Assembly: GCA_030745285.1 (NCBI GenBank)
Contig: JASLOV010000144.1
Span: forward strand, 1-29,081
From: Dehalococcoidia bacterium
Lineage (GTDB): Bacteria; Chloroflexota; Dehalococcoidia; UBA2979
Direction of reading: 5' to 3'
DNA: 29,081 bases
The notes below the pieces were generated by a model. The model did no database searches. It was not told where the DNA came from and saw only the letters and a list, made by a program, of their open reading frames with translations. Shown piece after piece: positions 1-7,712 of the stretch; position 1 is the stretch's first letter, and the number at the start of each line of letters is the position of its first letter. Made by a program: the position numbers and the translations under genes.

Positions 1-577
1 CAACCTGGCCACCTGCAGCCACTGTGGCGGGGCCGGTCAGGTGGTGACAGACCCGTGCCCGGATTGCCGCGGACAGGGTCTCAATCGCGGTCGTGTGGAG
101 CGCGTGGTGCGCATCCCACCGGGCATCGATGACGGCGCCCAGATACGCATCAGCGGCGAAGGCGACGCTGGCGCCCGCGGCGCGCCGGGCGGCAACCTCT
201 TCGTGGTCGTGCGGGTGCGGCCGCACAAGAAGTTCACGCGCGAGAACGACGACCTGATCTACGAGCTGGCATTGAACCCGGCGCAGGCGGCGCTGGGCAC
301 GAGCGTGCAGGTGCCGACGCTGGACGGCGAGAAGATGACGATCGAGGTGAAGCCGGGGACGCAGCACGGGCACGTCTACGGCATGCGCGGGCAGGGCGTT
401 CCGCACCTGCGCGGGGCGGGCCGTGGCGACCTGCTGGTGAGGACGCACGTTGTCACGCCCACGAAGGTGACGGACGAGCAGCGGGAGCTGCTGGAGCAAC
501 TGGCCTCGTCACTGGGGACGCCCGCTGTGCCGCGCGACAGCTCGCTGTTTGATCGCATCAAGGGCGCCTTCGCGTAG
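1..577 (+). CDS. dnaJ: Chaperone DnaJ, C-terminal part (5' end outside window)
   Basis: The frame is open from base 2, so the gene starts upstream of the window. The visible part begins in the zinc-binding cysteine-rich region: the third (CSHCGGAG) and fourth (CPDCRGQG) CxxCxGxG repeats are present. The two C-terminal beta-sandwich substrate-binding domains follow, with the typical RVERVVRIPPGIDDG entry, the GGNLFVVVRVRPHKKF strand pair and GRGDLLVRTHVVTP near the end. DnaJ is the Hsp40 co-chaperone that delivers unfolded clients to DnaK and stimulates its ATPase in the cytoplasm. The J domain and Gly/Phe linker are not in the window. prmA follows after 36 bp, a common bacterial arrangement. 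The identification is secure; only completeness is unknown. Confidence 0.96.
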   Translation, partial: NLATCSHCGGAGQVVTDPCPDCRGQGLNRGRVERVVRIPPGIDDGAQIRISGEGDAGARGAPGGNLFVVVRVRPHKKFTRENDDLIYELALNPAQAALGTSVQVPTLDGEKMTIEVKPGTQHGHVYGMRGQGVPHLRGAGRGDLLVRTHVVTPTKVTDEQRELLEQLASSLGTPAVPRDSSLFDRIKGAFA

Positions 578-613
578 AATCCTTGCGCAGGATCCTCCTG
601 CAGGGAAGGCGCC

Positions 614-1561
614 GTGTCCGAGACCACTGCTCCCAACGGCCCCGTCCCGGCGGACGATCTCTGGACCGAGGTGACGGTGCACGTGGTGCCGGCCGACATC
701 GAGGCGGTGGCGGACGTGTTGCGAGCGGTCGCGGGCAGCGTGGCGATTGAGCCGCAGATCAGGACGCTGGACAGCGCCGAATTCGCCTACGGGACGCTGG
801 AGGAGCCGGCCACGCTGCGGGCCAGCCTGCCCGGCGCGCTGACGCCGCCCAAGCGGCAGGCGATCCGCCAGCAGCTCGGGGCGCTGGCGCTCGAGCAGGA
901 GTTGTCGCCGTTGCGCTTCGAGGCGGTGGCCGACCGGCAGTGGGGTGAGGACTGGAAGCAGGAGTTCGGCGTCATGCACGTCGGACGCCGTATCGTGATT
1001 CGCCCCACCTGGGAAGAGTACGAGCGGGCCGTAGGGGAGCTGGTGATCACGCTGGACCCCGGCCGCGCCTTCGGCACCGGCGAGCACGAGACGACACGGC
1101 TCTGCCTGCAGGCGCTGGAACGGGTGGTGCGGCCCGGCGACGCGGTTGTCGACGTGGGGACCGGGTCCGGCATCCTGGCGATCGCCGCAGCGCGGCTGGG
1201 CGCGAGTTCGGTGGTGGCGATCGACAGCGACCCGGAGGCGGTGCTGGTGGCGCAGCAGAACGTCGAACTGAACTCCGTGGAGTGTTGCGTGCGCACCGTC
1301 GAAGGGTCGCTGGGCGGCGATTTGCTGGAGCCGCATTCCGCCGACATCGTCGTGCTGAACATCTCGTCGACGGCGCTGCGTGAGCTGGCCGGTGACGTGG
1401 TGAAGGTGCTGAAGCCGGGCGGTCACTTCATCGGCAGCGGCTTCATCGAGGAGACGCGAGCGGACGTGCAGCAGCAGCTGCTGCGCTCCAGTCTGCGCAG
1501 GCTCGGCGTGGAGTCAGATGGCGAGTGGCTGGCGGTCGTCGCCTCGGCGCCGGCGGGGTAG
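614..1561 (+). CDS. prmA: Ribosomal protein L11 methyltransferase
   Basis: A 315-residue class I SAM-dependent methyltransferase that trimethylates ribosomal protein L11 in the cytoplasm. The N-terminal roughly 100 residues match the L11-recognition domain. The PrmA signature LDPGRAFGTGEHETT is at residues 147-161, and SAM motif I (VDVGTGSGILAIAA) is at about 179-192. The acidic end of the next strand (AIDSDPEA) and a VLNISS motif at the usual NPPY/ANI position follow. The length is normal for the family. The start is a GTG preceded by a purine-rich GGGAAGG at 603-609. The gene lies 36 bp after dnaJ and is probably co-transcribed. TAGAAT, overlapping the dnaJ stop, could be a weak internal -10, but this is speculative. 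Confidence 0.95.
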   Translation: MSETTAPNGPVPADDLWTEVTVHVVPADIEAVADVLRAVAGSVAIEPQIRTLDSAEFAYGTLEEPATLRASLPGALTPPKRQAIRQQLGALALEQELSPLRFEAVADRQWGEDWKQEFGVMHVGRRIVIRPTWEEYERAVGELVITLDPGRAFGTGEHETTRLCLQALERVVRPGDAVVDVGTGSGILAIAAARLGASSVVAIDSDPEAVLVAQQNVELNSVECCVRTVEGSLGGDLLEPHSADIVVLNISSTALRELAGDVVKVLKPGGHFIGSGFIEETRADVQQQLLRSSLRRLGVESDGEWLAVVASAPAG

Positions 1562-1597
1562 CGACGCGTGCAGAGGCTGATTCGATCTGCCGGGTGT

Positions 1598-1621
1598 CCT
1601 TCGACGGGCCCAGGACGAGCG
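1598..1621 (+). repeat. Dispersed 24-bp intergenic repeat, copy 1
   Basis: Begins CCTTCGACGGGCCCAGG and ends GAGCG. It matches the copy at 18987-19010 at 21 of 24 bases and lies in the same orientation. It sits in the convergent gap between prmA and the M23 peptidase gene. See the repeat finding. Confidence 0.6.
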
Positions 1622-1649
1622 ACCGGGGATGCGGGCAGCTGCGGGATCG

Positions 1650-2720
1650 CTACGGCGTGAAGTCCTTGAGGGTCCACGTGAGCGGATTGACGTTGACGCC
1701 CCAGACGGTCAGTTCCCAGTGCAGGTGCGGGCCCGTCGCGAGGCCGGTCGCGCCGACCTGCCCGATCAGCTGACCGCCTTCGACGACGTCGCCTCCGACG
1801 ACGGCGGCCGCACTGAGGTGGTGGTAGCCGCTCTTCACGCCCGCGCCGTGGTCGAGGATCACCGAGATGCCGCGGATCGGCATCTCCCCCACCCAGGCGA
1901 CGCGAGCCGGGCCGGTGGCGACGACGGAGGCGCCCTCGGCTGCGGCGATGTCGGCGCCGGTGTGAAACCCGCCAACGGGTCCGCCGTTGTAGGAGCGACC
2001 CTGGCCGAACTGGCTGGACATCGGACCGGCGGTGGGGATGCGGAAGAAGGTCGACCAGCGCCGGCCGCGGTCGAATTCGGAGAAGAGGCGCGCCCTCAGC
2101 GCCCGCTCCGCTTCGGCCGCCTCGGGGGTGAGCACCGACGCGACTTCCTCCGTGAGGGTGATGTGATCGACGGGGCGGTCGACGCTGATGATCTCGTACC
2201 CCTCAGTCAGCGATTCGCGTATCTCGCCGCTGCTGGAGCGGGCGGTGACGGTCAGCTCAGCCGCTCCGAGCGCGGCGTCGAGCGGGATGCCAACCACGCC
2301 CCAGAACACCTCACCCTCGGGCAGCAGGGTGAAGCGGTCGTCGCGGAGTTCGAGCGTGACGCTGAACGCGCCCGGCGCGTGCACCCAGACGAGGATGGTC
2401 TCGCCCTGCCCGACGGCCGCCGGGCGCAGATCGAGCAGGAGCGGTACGGGCGTCGGGGCCAGCGTGGCGGGCGTGCCCGAAGCGCTCGGGGTTCCCGATG
2501 GGCCAGTGGCCGCAGCCACGGTCGTGGCAGAGGCGCCGACGGTAGCCGTTGGGCTGGTTGGCCGCACCGCGATATCGTCGCTCGTGGGCGCGTCATCGGA
2601 ACGGACGATCACAGCCGCGGCAGCCAGCAGGAGGAGGGCGACCACGACTGCGGCCAGCCGGGCTTCGGTGCGGGCGTACCAGGGCGCGGTGGCCCGGGGA
2701 CGGCGGATGCCCCGTCGCAC
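1650..2720 (-). CDS. Membrane-anchored M23 (LytM-type) metallopeptidase
   Basis: A 356-residue predicted envelope protein. It has a short basic N-terminus, one membrane segment or uncleaved signal (residues about 22-39), and a Ser/Thr/Pro/Ala-rich linker (about 45-92). A beta-rich region of unknown family (about 95-190) and a C-terminal M23 domain follow. All zinc ligands expected for M23 are present: His253 and Asp257 in HTGAD, and His334 in HLHWE; the auxiliary HH at 300-301 is also there. It should therefore be an active peptidoglycan (or other glycine-rich peptide) endopeptidase outside the cytoplasmic membrane. I chose the GTG at 2720 because a GGGGGGAG Shine-Dalgarno lies five bases upstream. 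The in-frame ATG at 2750 has no such site and overlaps a plausible -10 box. The gene is alone on its strand and diverges from the MoxR cluster. Confidence 0.88.
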   Translation of the reverse strand: MRRGIRRPRATAPWYARTEARLAAVVVALLLLAAAAVIVRSDDAPTSDDIAVRPTSPTATVGASATTVAAATGPSGTPSASGTPATLAPTPVPLLLDLRPAAVGQGETILVWVHAPGAFSVTLELRDDRFTLLPEGEVFWGVVGIPLDAALGAAELTVTARSSSGEIRESLTEGYEIISVDRPVDHITLTEEVASVLTPEAAEAERALRARLFSEFDRGRRWSTFFRIPTAGPMSSQFGQGRSYNGGPVGGFHTGADIAAAEGASVVATGPARVAWVGEMPIRGISVILDHGAGVKSGYHHLSAAAVVGGDVVEGGQLIGQVGATGLATGPHLHWELTVWGVNVNPLTWTLKDFTP

Positions 2721-2725
2721 GTGTG

Positions 2726-2733
2726 CTCCCCCC
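2726..2733 (-). promoter_or_regulatory. Shine-Dalgarno deciding the M23 peptidase start
   Basis: Read on the minus strand this is GGGGGGAG, five bases before GTG 2720. It favours that start over ATG 2750. Confidence 0.6.
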
Positions 2734-2748
2734 GGTCCCGCCGCTCTC

Positions 2749-2754
2749 ATCGTA
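2749..2754 (-). promoter_or_regulatory. Possible -10 box for the M23 peptidase gene
   Basis: TACGAT on the minus strand, overlapping the upstream in-frame ATG. Transcription would start near 2742, giving a leader of about 20 bases that includes the Shine-Dalgarno at 2726-2733. No convincing -35 is visible. Confidence 0.3.
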
Positions 2755-2787
2755 GCGGGATCGGGCGGAACGGGCCCCGGCAGCCCG

Positions 2788-2811
2788 CTCGACCGCCAGC
2801 TCGACCGCCAG
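2788..2811 (+). repeat. Tandem 12-bp direct repeat (two perfect copies)
   Basis: CTCGACCGCCAG occurs twice back to back in the divergent gap between the M23 gene and the MoxR cluster. It could be an operator or a simple duplication; nothing else indicates a function. Confidence 0.4.
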
Positions 2812-2865
2812 CCCGGAAGTGGGCCGTGAAGGCATGACGGGTGCGGGCGCGGGGCGTGGTGCGAT

Positions 2866-2874
2866 TGCTATACT
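2866..2874 (+). promoter_or_regulatory. Extended -10 promoter element before the first MoxR cluster
   Basis: TGCTATACT fits an extended -10 (TGn plus TATACT, one mismatch from TATAAT). A start near 2881 would give a leader of roughly 100 bases before the MoxR gene. There is no good TTGACA-like -35, which is usual for extended -10 promoters. Confidence 0.45.
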
Positions 2875-2980
2875 GCTGTCCTGCCATCGCGAACGCGGCG
2901 GAATTCGTGATGTGCGGCTCCCACTTCCCGAGCCGTTGAGCCGGGGCGACAGCGTCTACTGCCGCCGCAGCACCGCCCGT

Positions 2981-2984
2981 GGAG
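2981..2984 (+). promoter_or_regulatory. Shine-Dalgarno deciding the first MoxR start
   Basis: GGAG six bases before TTG 2991. The upstream GTG at 2979 has no comparable site. Confidence 0.45.
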
Positions 2985-2990
2985 ATTGCC

Positions 2991-3947
2991 TTGGAAGCCC
3001 CGAAGCTCGTTTCAGAGCGGATCCTCGACAACGTTGAGCGCGTGATCATTGGAAAGACGCAGGAGACCCGCTTCGCGCTGATCACGATGCTCTGCCAGGG
3101 CCACCTGCTGATCGAGGACGTGCCCGGCGTGGGCAAGACGATGCTGGCCCGGGCGCTGGCGGATTCGACGGGGTGCAGCTTCCAGCGCATCCAGTTCACG
3201 CCCGACCTGCTGCCGACGGACGTCACGGGCGTCACCGTCTACAACCAGCAGGACGGCAGTTTTCAGTTTCGGCCCGGCCCGATCATGGCCCAGATGGTGC
3301 TCACCGACGAGGTGAACCGGGCGACCCCGAAGACGCAGTCCGCGCTGCTGGAAGCGATGGAGGAGCGCCAGGTCACCGTGGATGGCACCAGCTACCCCGT
3401 GCCCAGGCCGTTCATGGTGATGGCGACGCAGAACCCGATCGAGTACGAGGGCACGTTCCCGCTGCCGGAGGCGCAGCTCGACCGCTTCCTGATGCGCATC
3501 CACCTCGGCTACCCCAGCGCGACGGACGAAGTGCTGATCATGGACGCCCAGCAGGAGCGCCACCCGATCGACGATCTGCAGCAAGTGACGACTGCGGAGG
3601 AGGTCGCGGAGCTTCAGCAAGCGGTGACCACGATCTACATCGACCCCCTGATCAAGCAGTACATCGTCTCGCTGGTGGGGGCGACGCGGGAGCACGAGAG
3701 TGCCTACCTGGGCGGCTCGCCGCGGGCGTCGCTGGCGCTGATGCGGAGCACCCAGGCGTACGCGATGCTTGAAGGTCGCGACTTCGTGCAACCGGACGAT
3801 GTGAAGCTGCTGGCCTACCCGACGATGGGACACCGCGTAATCGTCAGCCCGGCCGCGCGGGTGCGGAACATCGACAGCGCCGAGATCGTGGACGAATGCA
3901 TCGAGCGCGTACCCGTGCCGGGCGTGCGCGCCCGCGGCGGCGCCTGA
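2991..3947 (+). CDS. MoxR-family AAA+ ATPase (cluster 1)
   Basis: A cytoplasmic AAA+ ATPase of about 318 residues. Walker A is VPGVGKTM (about residues 44-51) and Walker B is LTDEVNRA (about 99-106). The MoxR hallmarks MATQNPIEYEGTFPLPEAQLDRF and GGSPRASLALM are present. MoxR proteins act as chaperone-like ATPases that mature or regulate partner proteins encoded beside them, usually DUF58 and VWA proteins. TTG 2991 is preferred because GGAG lies six bases before it; GTG 2979, four codons upstream in the same frame, is the alternative. The DUF58 gene follows after 22 bp. The precise client is unknown; by position it should be the DUF58 and transglutaminase-like proteins. Confidence 0.9.
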   Translation: MEAPKLVSERILDNVERVIIGKTQETRFALITMLCQGHLLIEDVPGVGKTMLARALADSTGCSFQRIQFTPDLLPTDVTGVTVYNQQDGSFQFRPGPIMAQMVLTDEVNRATPKTQSALLEAMEERQVTVDGTSYPVPRPFMVMATQNPIEYEGTFPLPEAQLDRFLMRIHLGYPSATDEVLIMDAQQERHPIDDLQQVTTAEEVAELQQAVTTIYIDPLIKQYIVSLVGATREHESAYLGGSPRASLALMRSTQAYAMLEGRDFVQPDDVKLLAYPTMGHRVIVSPAARVRNIDSAEIVDECIERVPVPGVRARGGA

Positions 3948-3969
3948 TCGCGGCGACGGGAGCGGGCGA

Positions 3970-5313
3970 ATGGCCGGCACCGGGTCCAGGGAGACGTTCG
4001 AACGTACCGGCGGCTGGACCGCGTTCTTCGGGGGGGTCCGCAGCCACCCGGCGGTGGTGGTGGCGATCGCCCTGGTGGCGATCTGCGTGCTGGTCGGCCT
4101 CGCTACCGGCTTCTGGCTGCTCTTCCGGCTAGCCTACGTCGTCGGCCTGGCGGTGCCGCTGATCTACCTCTGGTCGCGTGCCATGGTGCGCGGGCTGGAG
4201 GTGGAGGTCTTCCGGCGAACGCACCGCGTGAGCCAGGGGCAGCCGCTCGAAGGGCGCGTCGTGATCCGTTCGACATCATTCTGGCCGAAGGTGTGGCTGG
4301 AGGTCGAGGACCAGGCGTCGGTACCGGGCCACCGCTCGAAGCGGATCGTCACACTGGGGCCGAACGGAGTGGACGCCTGGAGCTATCGTACGCCGACGCG
4401 ACGGCGCGGACTCTACGAGCTTGGCCCGGTCACGGTCACGGCACGCGACCCGTTCGGGTTCTTCCGCATCTCCCGCTCGTTCGGCCAGCTGGACACCGTG
4501 CTGGTGTACCCGAGCGCGCCGGAACTGCCCAACTTCTACATCCCGCCCGCGAACCTGCCGGGCGAGGGCCGCTTCCGGCGGCGCACGCACAACGTCACGC
4601 CGAACGTGGCCGGCATCCGCGGCTACGAGCCCGGAGACTCATTCAACCGCATCCACTGGCGTTCGACGGCGCGCACCGGCGAACTGATGGTGAAGCTCTT
4701 CGAGCTCGACCCGGCGTCCGACATCTGGCTGGTCGTTGACCTGGAGCAGGGTGTCCATCACGCCCTCAAGGACGACGACAACACCGAGGAGGCGGCGGTG
4801 TCGATCGCGGCATCGATCGGGCGCTACTTCATCAACGCCAACCGCTCGATCGGGCTGATCGAGTTCGGGGACGACCTGCGGGTCGACGAGCCCGACCGCG
4901 GCTCGAACCAGTTCACCCGCGTGCTCGAATCGCTCGCCCTGGCGCGCGCATCGGGTGACATCACGGTTTCGCAGCTGCTGACGGAGGAGTCACGGCGCTT
5001 CGGGCGACACACGACGGTGGTCGTGATCACGCCGTCGACGAATGAAGAGTGGCCGCTGACGATGATGGCGCTACAGGGGCGCGGCGTGAAGGTGGCGGCC
5101 GTGCTGCTCGAGGCGGAGACGTGGGGCGCGGAGACGAGTTCGCTCGGTGTCTACGGCTCGCTGGCCGCGGGCGGCATCTACACGTACACCGTGAAGCGAT
5201 CCGACGACCTCGCCCGCGTGCTGGGGGCCGGTTCCGAGGTCCCGGACAGGCGGAGCGACCAGTCCGGGAGCCGCGGTTCCAGCGGCGGCAGATCCGGGGA
5301 GACGAGCGGATGA
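3970..5313 (+). CDS. DUF58 domain membrane protein (cluster 1)
   Basis: 447 residues. Two membrane segments near the N-terminus (about 28-47 and 50-69) precede a beta-rich region. The DUF58 signature YEPGDSFNRIHWRSTARTGE is at 219-238, followed by a VWA-like fold (SDIWLVVDLEQ and onward). The last roughly 35 residues are polar, rich in Ser, Gly and Arg, and probably disordered. DUF58 proteins are typical partners of MoxR ATPases, but their molecular role is not settled. The start ATG 3970 has GGGAG seven bases upstream. Its stop overlaps the next gene's start as ATGA, implying translational coupling. It is longer than the soluble DUF58 protein of the second cluster (331 residues), which lacks these membrane segments. 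Confidence 0.88.
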   Translation: MAGTGSRETFERTGGWTAFFGGVRSHPAVVVAIALVAICVLVGLATGFWLLFRLAYVVGLAVPLIYLWSRAMVRGLEVEVFRRTHRVSQGQPLEGRVVIRSTSFWPKVWLEVEDQASVPGHRSKRIVTLGPNGVDAWSYRTPTRRRGLYELGPVTVTARDPFGFFRISRSFGQLDTVLVYPSAPELPNFYIPPANLPGEGRFRRRTHNVTPNVAGIRGYEPGDSFNRIHWRSTARTGELMVKLFELDPASDIWLVVDLEQGVHHALKDDDNTEEAAVSIAASIGRYFINANRSIGLIEFGDDLRVDEPDRGSNQFTRVLESLALARASGDITVSQLLTEESRRFGRHTTVVVITPSTNEEWPLTMMALQGRGVKVAAVLLEAETWGAETSSLGVYGSLAAGGIYTYTVKRSDDLARVLGAGSEVPDRRSDQSGSRGSSGGRSGETSG

Positions 5314-7712
5314 CGCTGGCGCCGACCTGGGAAGAACTGACGTCCGTCGCCGAGCCGGAGATCGACGGCTGGCGACGGTACATGCCGGGCTTCCTGCTTT
5401 CCGACGAGAGCTGGCTCACGCTCCTGCTGCTGACCGTCGCGTTCGGTGCCGTCGTGGCATCGATCGAGTCCGCGAACTGGGTATCGGAGATGCCCTCGCT
5501 GGTGGCGGCCGGTGCGATCGGCCTGGCGACCGGCTGGCTGCTCGCGAACATGCGGGCACGGGCACTCACGCTCCATCTCGTCGGCCTCGCCACGGGGTTC
5601 GTGATTTCGGTCGCGCTGACGATGCACACCATGCGCCTGGAGGACCCGCTGCTGAGCAGCGGGCTGGGGGCGCGCTGGAGCGAGACGTGGGCGCGCTTCG
5701 GCGAGTGGCTGCGAGCTTCGGTCGAGGGCGGGATTTCCAGCGACCCGCTGCCATTTGTGCTGTTGCTGGTCTTTGGCCTGTGGGCCATGGGCTACGCGGC
5801 AAGCTGGGCGATCTTCAGGTGGCAGAACGCGTGGGTTGCGCTGATCCCCGGCGGCTTCGCGATGCTGACGAACATCTCGTACCTGCCCGGCCAGCCGGCG
5901 CAGGAATTCATCGTCTACCTCTTTGCCGCGATTCTGCTGGTGGCGCGCCTGCACTACGTGCGCCAGATGTCTCAGTGGCGTGCGGAGCGGACCTGGCGCA
6001 CGCCGTACCTCTCGTTTGAGGTGCTGACCTTCTCGACCTGGGTGGGGCTGCTGCTGATCATGGTCGCCTGGCTGGTGCCGACAGCGAACAACTGGGGCCC
6101 GCTGGCCGACGCCTGGGCGACGGCCGTGAGCCCCGTGAGCGACCGCGCCGACCGGCTGGGGCGGCTCTTCATCGGCGTCGGCTCGAAGCGCGACCAGTAC
6201 ATCCACAGCTTCGGCGCGACGCTGCCGTTGCAGGGCAAGGTGACGCTGGACGAAGAGACGTTGCTGATGACCGTCTTGGCCCCGGAGTTGCCGAACGAAC
6301 GCCCGCTTTACCTGCGCGGCACGGTGTACGACGAGTATTCGGCGCAGGGCTGGAAGGTGACGGACGCGGCCACCCTGCCGCTGCTGGGGACGAGCGTGGA
6401 GGCGGCCCGCTTCGGCACGGCGCTGACGCGTGCGCAACTGCGGCAGCCGATCGAGGTCGAGGTGACGCTGGAGGAGACGGTTGCGCGCAAGCGGTTGTTC
6501 TCAGCCGGCGATCCGATCACGACGGATGTCGACGCAAAGCTGCTCACCGACGCTTTCGGGACGAGCGCGATCGGGCTGGTGCCGGAGTCGAAGGTGGAGG
6601 CGGGCGAGACGTACGTGACGGTGGGCTCGGTCTCCGGCGCGGCGCTGGAGCGGCTGCTGGTCTCTGACCGAAACTACCCGCCGAGCGTGACCGAGCGCTA
6701 CCTTCAGCTACCCGACGACCTGCCGCCGGAGGTCGCGGCGCTGGCGGCGGAGGTGGCTGGCCGGCTGGAGCAGCCCTACGCCGTGGCGAGAAAGATCGAA
6801 GCCTTCCTGCGCACCGAGTACCCGTTCGACCTCTCGCTGGCGACCCGGCCGCCGCGACGGGACGGTGTGGCGCACTTCCTGTTCGACGCGCGCAGCGGCT
6901 ACTTCGACCACCACGCTTCGGCGATGGCGGTGATGTTGCGGACGCTGGGCATCCCCGCCCGCGTCGCCGTCGGCTTTGCGCTCGATCAATCGGACCTCGA
7001 CTCGGAGACGAAGTCGTACGAAGTAACGGAGGCGAACGCGTGGACGTGGCCGGAGGTGTACTTCGCCGGCCTCGGCTGGATCGAGTTCAACCCGACGCCG
7101 GCGGAGCGACTGATCTCGCGGCCCGGCGATGACAGTGAGCTGGTGACGATCGCCGAGGGTGTGCAGGGCGTGGACGACGAGCTTGAGGACGTACTGCTGG
7201 CCGAGCTGCTGGAGGCCCTCGCGGAAGGGACCGGCTCCAGCTCGAGCACAACGACGACGGGGTCAACCGGGATCATCGGCGAAGCCATTGCGAGGGTGCT
7301 GACATGGGCGTCGACGGTGGCGGTGCTGCTCTTCGGGACATTCGCTGCGGTGCGCGGGACGTGGGCGTGGTGGTTCCGCGGACTGGGCCGTGACGGCTCG
7401 CGCTGGGCCAAGTTGCAGCTGCTCACGAGGTGGGGCGGTACCCCGATGCGCCCCAACCGCACGCCGCTGGAGAGTGCCAGTGAGCTGGAAGCGATGATCG
7501 GGGGTCGGGTCGACGTCACCCCGCTGGCGCGAGCCTACGCGCACGAGCGTTACGGCGAGCACGCGCAGGAGCTGGACGACGACGAGGCCGACGAGTTGCG
7601 CGGCATCTACACGACCGTTCGCAACCGCCTGCTCGGCCGCGTCGTGCGGCGCTGGATCGCCCTCGGTCGGGTGCCGTCAGCGGGCGGGGAGGCGGCCGCT
7701 CGGGAGGCCTGA
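5310..7712 (+). CDS. Transglutaminase-like (TgpA/DUF3488 type) membrane protein, catalytic residues replaced
   Basis: 800 residues. About seven membrane segments fill the N-terminal third (about 34-52, 62-79, 85-104, 147-168, 174-190, 199-214, 240-258). A large extracytoplasmic region with a transglutaminase-like core (about 490-600) follows, then one membrane segment near 665-690. The tail resembles DUF4129. The layout matches the third member of MoxR-DUF58-TgpA clusters. The core is well conserved around its active-site positions (SGYFDHHASA, LGIPARVAVGF, TWPEVYFAGLGWIEFNPT). However, the catalytic Cys position holds Phe532, the His position Trp578, and the Asp position Asn594. It is therefore probably not a transglutaminase or protease, but a binding or structural relative. 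The start ATG 5310 has GGGGAG upstream and overlaps the DUF58 stop; the frame is open further upstream, but that part is antisense-like and overlaps DUF58. The 3' end overlaps the opposing VWA-TPR gene by 36 bp. Confidence 0.87.
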   Translation: MTLAPTWEELTSVAEPEIDGWRRYMPGFLLSDESWLTLLLLTVAFGAVVASIESANWVSEMPSLVAAGAIGLATGWLLANMRARALTLHLVGLATGFVISVALTMHTMRLEDPLLSSGLGARWSETWARFGEWLRASVEGGISSDPLPFVLLLVFGLWAMGYAASWAIFRWQNAWVALIPGGFAMLTNISYLPGQPAQEFIVYLFAAILLVARLHYVRQMSQWRAERTWRTPYLSFEVLTFSTWVGLLLIMVAWLVPTANNWGPLADAWATAVSPVSDRADRLGRLFIGVGSKRDQYIHSFGATLPLQGKVTLDEETLLMTVLAPELPNERPLYLRGTVYDEYSAQGWKVTDAATLPLLGTSVEAARFGTALTRAQLRQPIEVEVTLEETVARKRLFSAGDPITTDVDAKLLTDAFGTSAIGLVPESKVEAGETYVTVGSVSGAALERLLVSDRNYPPSVTERYLQLPDDLPPEVAALAAEVAGRLEQPYAVARKIEAFLRTEYPFDLSLATRPPRRDGVAHFLFDARSGYFDHHASAMAVMLRTLGIPARVAVGFALDQSDLDSETKSYEVTEANAWTWPEVYFAGLGWIEFNPTPAERLISRPGDDSELVTIAEGVQGVDDELEDVLLAELLEALAEGTGSSSSTTTTGSTGIIGEAIARVLTWASTVAVLLFGTFAAVRGTWAWWFRGLGRDGSRWAKLQLLTRWGGTPMRPNRTPLESASELEAMIGGRVDVTPLARAYAHERYGEHAQELDDDEADELRGIYTTVRNRLLGRVVRRWIALGRVPSAGGEAAAREA

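Noticed and set aside
1629..2837. 402-codon open frame on + across the M23 peptidase gene
   Set aside because: Antisense shadow of a well-supported M23 gene. Composition is Arg/Gly/Ala/Asp-rich with no domain pattern; GC-rich DNA gives long false frames.
5049..5309. Upstream in-frame extension of the transglutaminase-like gene (87 codons)
   Set aside because: It overlaps the DUF58 gene end in another frame and is Arg/Gly-rich. ATG 5310 has a good Shine-Dalgarno and the normal ATGA coupling.
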